Shown in pieces: positions 4,658 to 5,785 of a DNA stretch of 5,785 nucleotides. The DNA lies in the NCBI GenBank assembly GCA_027310735.1, contig DAIDAH010000175.1, forward strand, positions 1-5,785. Reading direction: 5' to 3'. The position numbers and the translations under genes are program-made. Source of the stretch: Methylotenera sp. (GTDB lineage Bacteria; Pseudomonadota; Gammaproteobacteria; Burkholderiales; Methylophilaceae). The notes beneath the pieces are model-generated. The model was not told the DNA's origin, did no database searches, and worked only from the letters and a program-made list of their open reading frames with translations. Positions within the stretch are counted from its first letter, which is position 1, and the number at the start of each line of letters is the position of its first letter.

Positions 4658-5785
4658 AGAACTTGCCGTAATAGCCTTCTTTTAACGCATCATAAAGGTT
4701 GGCTGCTGAGTGAATTTCACCATCGTATTCAATCTCTTCATTACCTTTTACTTCTAGCTCGGTGCCGTCTTCTAGCGTGAATTTGTAGGTGGTGTTTTCT
4801 AAGTCTTTCTCAGTCACCAATACGCCTTGGAACGCTTCAGGGTTGAATCTGAATGTGGTGCAGCCTTTCAGGCCTTTATCGTATGCGTAGAGATAGATGT
4901 TTTTGAAGTCTTCAAAATCATAGTCTGTAGGCACGTTGATGGTTTTTGAGATTGAGCTATCAATCCACTTTTGCGCTGCGGCTTGAATATCCACGTGCGC
5001 TTTGGCTTGAATAGTAGATGAATCCAAGAAGTAATCTGGCAACTTTTCATCTTCTTTATCGCTGAATGGCATCGCATTTGGATTAATCAATTCGCGGTAG
5101 GCTAACAACTCATAAGAGAATACATCGACTTTCTCTTTTGATTTTTTGCCTTCACGAATCACGTTACGTGCATAGTGGTGCGCAAAGCTTGGTTCAATAC
5201 CGTTGCTGGCGTTGTTAGCCAGTGAAAGTGAGATCGTGCCAGTTGGTGCAATTGAACTATGATGCGTAAAGCGCACGCCCTTGGTGGCGATTTGATTACG
5301 CAAGCCTTCTGGGAACTGTTGCATATAACGGCTGTATTTACCTAACAGCACTTTACCTGCGATTTTTTGACCGACTTTAATACCGTCTGCCGCCATTTCT
5401 GGGCGTTTTGCCAACATATCGGCAGTGACTTCAAACTTCTCGTCCATGATTGGTGCTGCGCCTTTTTCAGTCGCAAGTTGTACGCCAACTTCCCAGCCCA
5501 CTTCAGCCATCACACGAGTAACTTCATCCGTGAACTTGAGTGAGTCTTCTTCACCGTATTTCATTTTCATCATGGTAAGGGTTGAGCCTAAACCCAAATA
5601 ACCCATACCGTGACGGCGCTTGCGTGCAATTTCTTCACGTTGTTGTGGCAATGGCAGACCATTGATTTCAACCACGTTGTCCAACATACGTGTGAAAATC
5701 GCTACCACATCGTGGTACTCTTTCCAGTCGAAATAAGCTTCATCAGTGAATGGTTTTTTCACAAAGCGTGTCAGGTTCACAGAGC
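4656..5785 (-). CDS. nrdJa: NrdJa: catalytic subunit of split B12-dependent class II ribonucleotide reductase (3' part)
   Basis: The last 375 or so residues are inside the window; the frame continues past 5785. The visible start reads S-VNLTRFV, matching the conserved CNLGSVNL region of the reductase barrel, so the GTG at 5780 is internal and not a start. Further on come ARKRRHGMGYLGLGSTL, the phosphate-binding APTGTIS followed by SLANNASNGIEP, WIDSSISKTINVP, and GLKGCTTFRFNPE near 4840-4875. The end, GEIHSAANLYDALKEGYYGKF, carries no Cys pair; the redox tail is instead on NrdJb downstream. It reduces ribonucleotides to deoxyribonucleotides through an adenosylcobalamin-generated thiyl radical. 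The N-terminal third, the Asn-Cys-Glu active-site residues and any cobalamin riboswitch would lie outside the window. Class II rather than class I is judged from the NrdJb partner and the C-terminal sequence. Confidence 0.88.
   Translation of the reverse strand, partial: SVNLTRFVKKPFTDEAYFDWKEYHDVVAIFTRMLDNVVEINGLPLPQQREEIARKRRHGMGYLGLGSTLTMMKMKYGEEDSLKFTDEVTRVMAEVGWEVGVQLATEKGAAPIMDEKFEVTADMLAKRPEMAADGIKVGQKIAGKVLLGKYSRYMQQFPEGLRNQIATKGVRFTHHSSIAPTGTISLSLANNASNGIEPSFAHHYARNVIREGKKSKEKVDVFSYELLAYRELINPNAMPFSDKEDEKLPDYFLDSSTIQAKAHVDIQAAAQKWIDSSISKTINVPTDYDFEDFKNIYLYAYDKGLKGCTTFRFNPEAFQGVLVTEKDLENTTYKFTLEDGTELEVKGNEEIEYDGEIHSAANLYDALKEGYYGKF

Noticed and set aside
4868..5077. Minus-strand frame of 69 codons
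   Set aside because: Lies inside nrdJa in another frame; a shadow.

Overview
The window comes from a bacterium, most likely a proteobacterium. The best taxonomic marker is a class II (B12-dependent) ribonucleotide reductase split into two genes, as in Pseudomonas NrdJa/NrdJb. The AT-leaning sequence, strong poly-U terminators and REP-like GC hairpin would suit a beta- or gammaproteobacterium such as a methylotroph. I cannot fix the genus from sequence alone.

Left part, plus strand (1-2481). A hairpin-forming inverted repeat (8-73) precedes a START/SRPBCC-like small protein (136-630). After a 193-bp gap with one possible promoter come an exported SMP-30/gluconolactonase-like beta-propeller gene (824-1702) and, 2 bp later, a classical short-chain dehydrogenase (1705-2481). 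The pair looks like a lactone-hydrolase plus oxidoreductase operon of unknown substrate. The propeller gene is interrupted by one in-frame TGA (1379-1381) where the context strongly suggests a TGG Trp codon. The frame is otherwise intact, so it is a very recent pseudogene, a sequencing error or a readthrough case.

Middle part (2482-3710). One minus-strand GNAT acetyltransferase (2992-3471) sits among repeats. A ~160-bp segment at 2501-2663, ending in a perfect intrinsic terminator, recurs in diverged form at 3482-3613, so the GNAT gene lies between direct repeats. Next to the second copy are three ~21-bp tandem repeats (3611-3674) that resemble the multiple transposase-binding repeats at an IS21-type element end. 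A possible decayed small ORF (2676-2915) and a hairpin at its 3' end lie between the first copy and the GNAT. This is the accessory, remodelled part of the window.

Right part, minus strand (3711-5785). This holds nrdJb (3711-4415) and the 3' part of nrdJa (4656 to beyond the window end), transcribed nrdJa then nrdJb. The 240-bp gap between these two subunit genes contains a ~147-bp imperfect palindrome that begins on the nrdJa stop codon, followed by a REP-like GC-rich hairpin. This unusual spacer may set subunit stoichiometry or may be an inserted palindromic element.

I found no rRNA, tRNA, CRISPR array, defence system or complete transposase gene.
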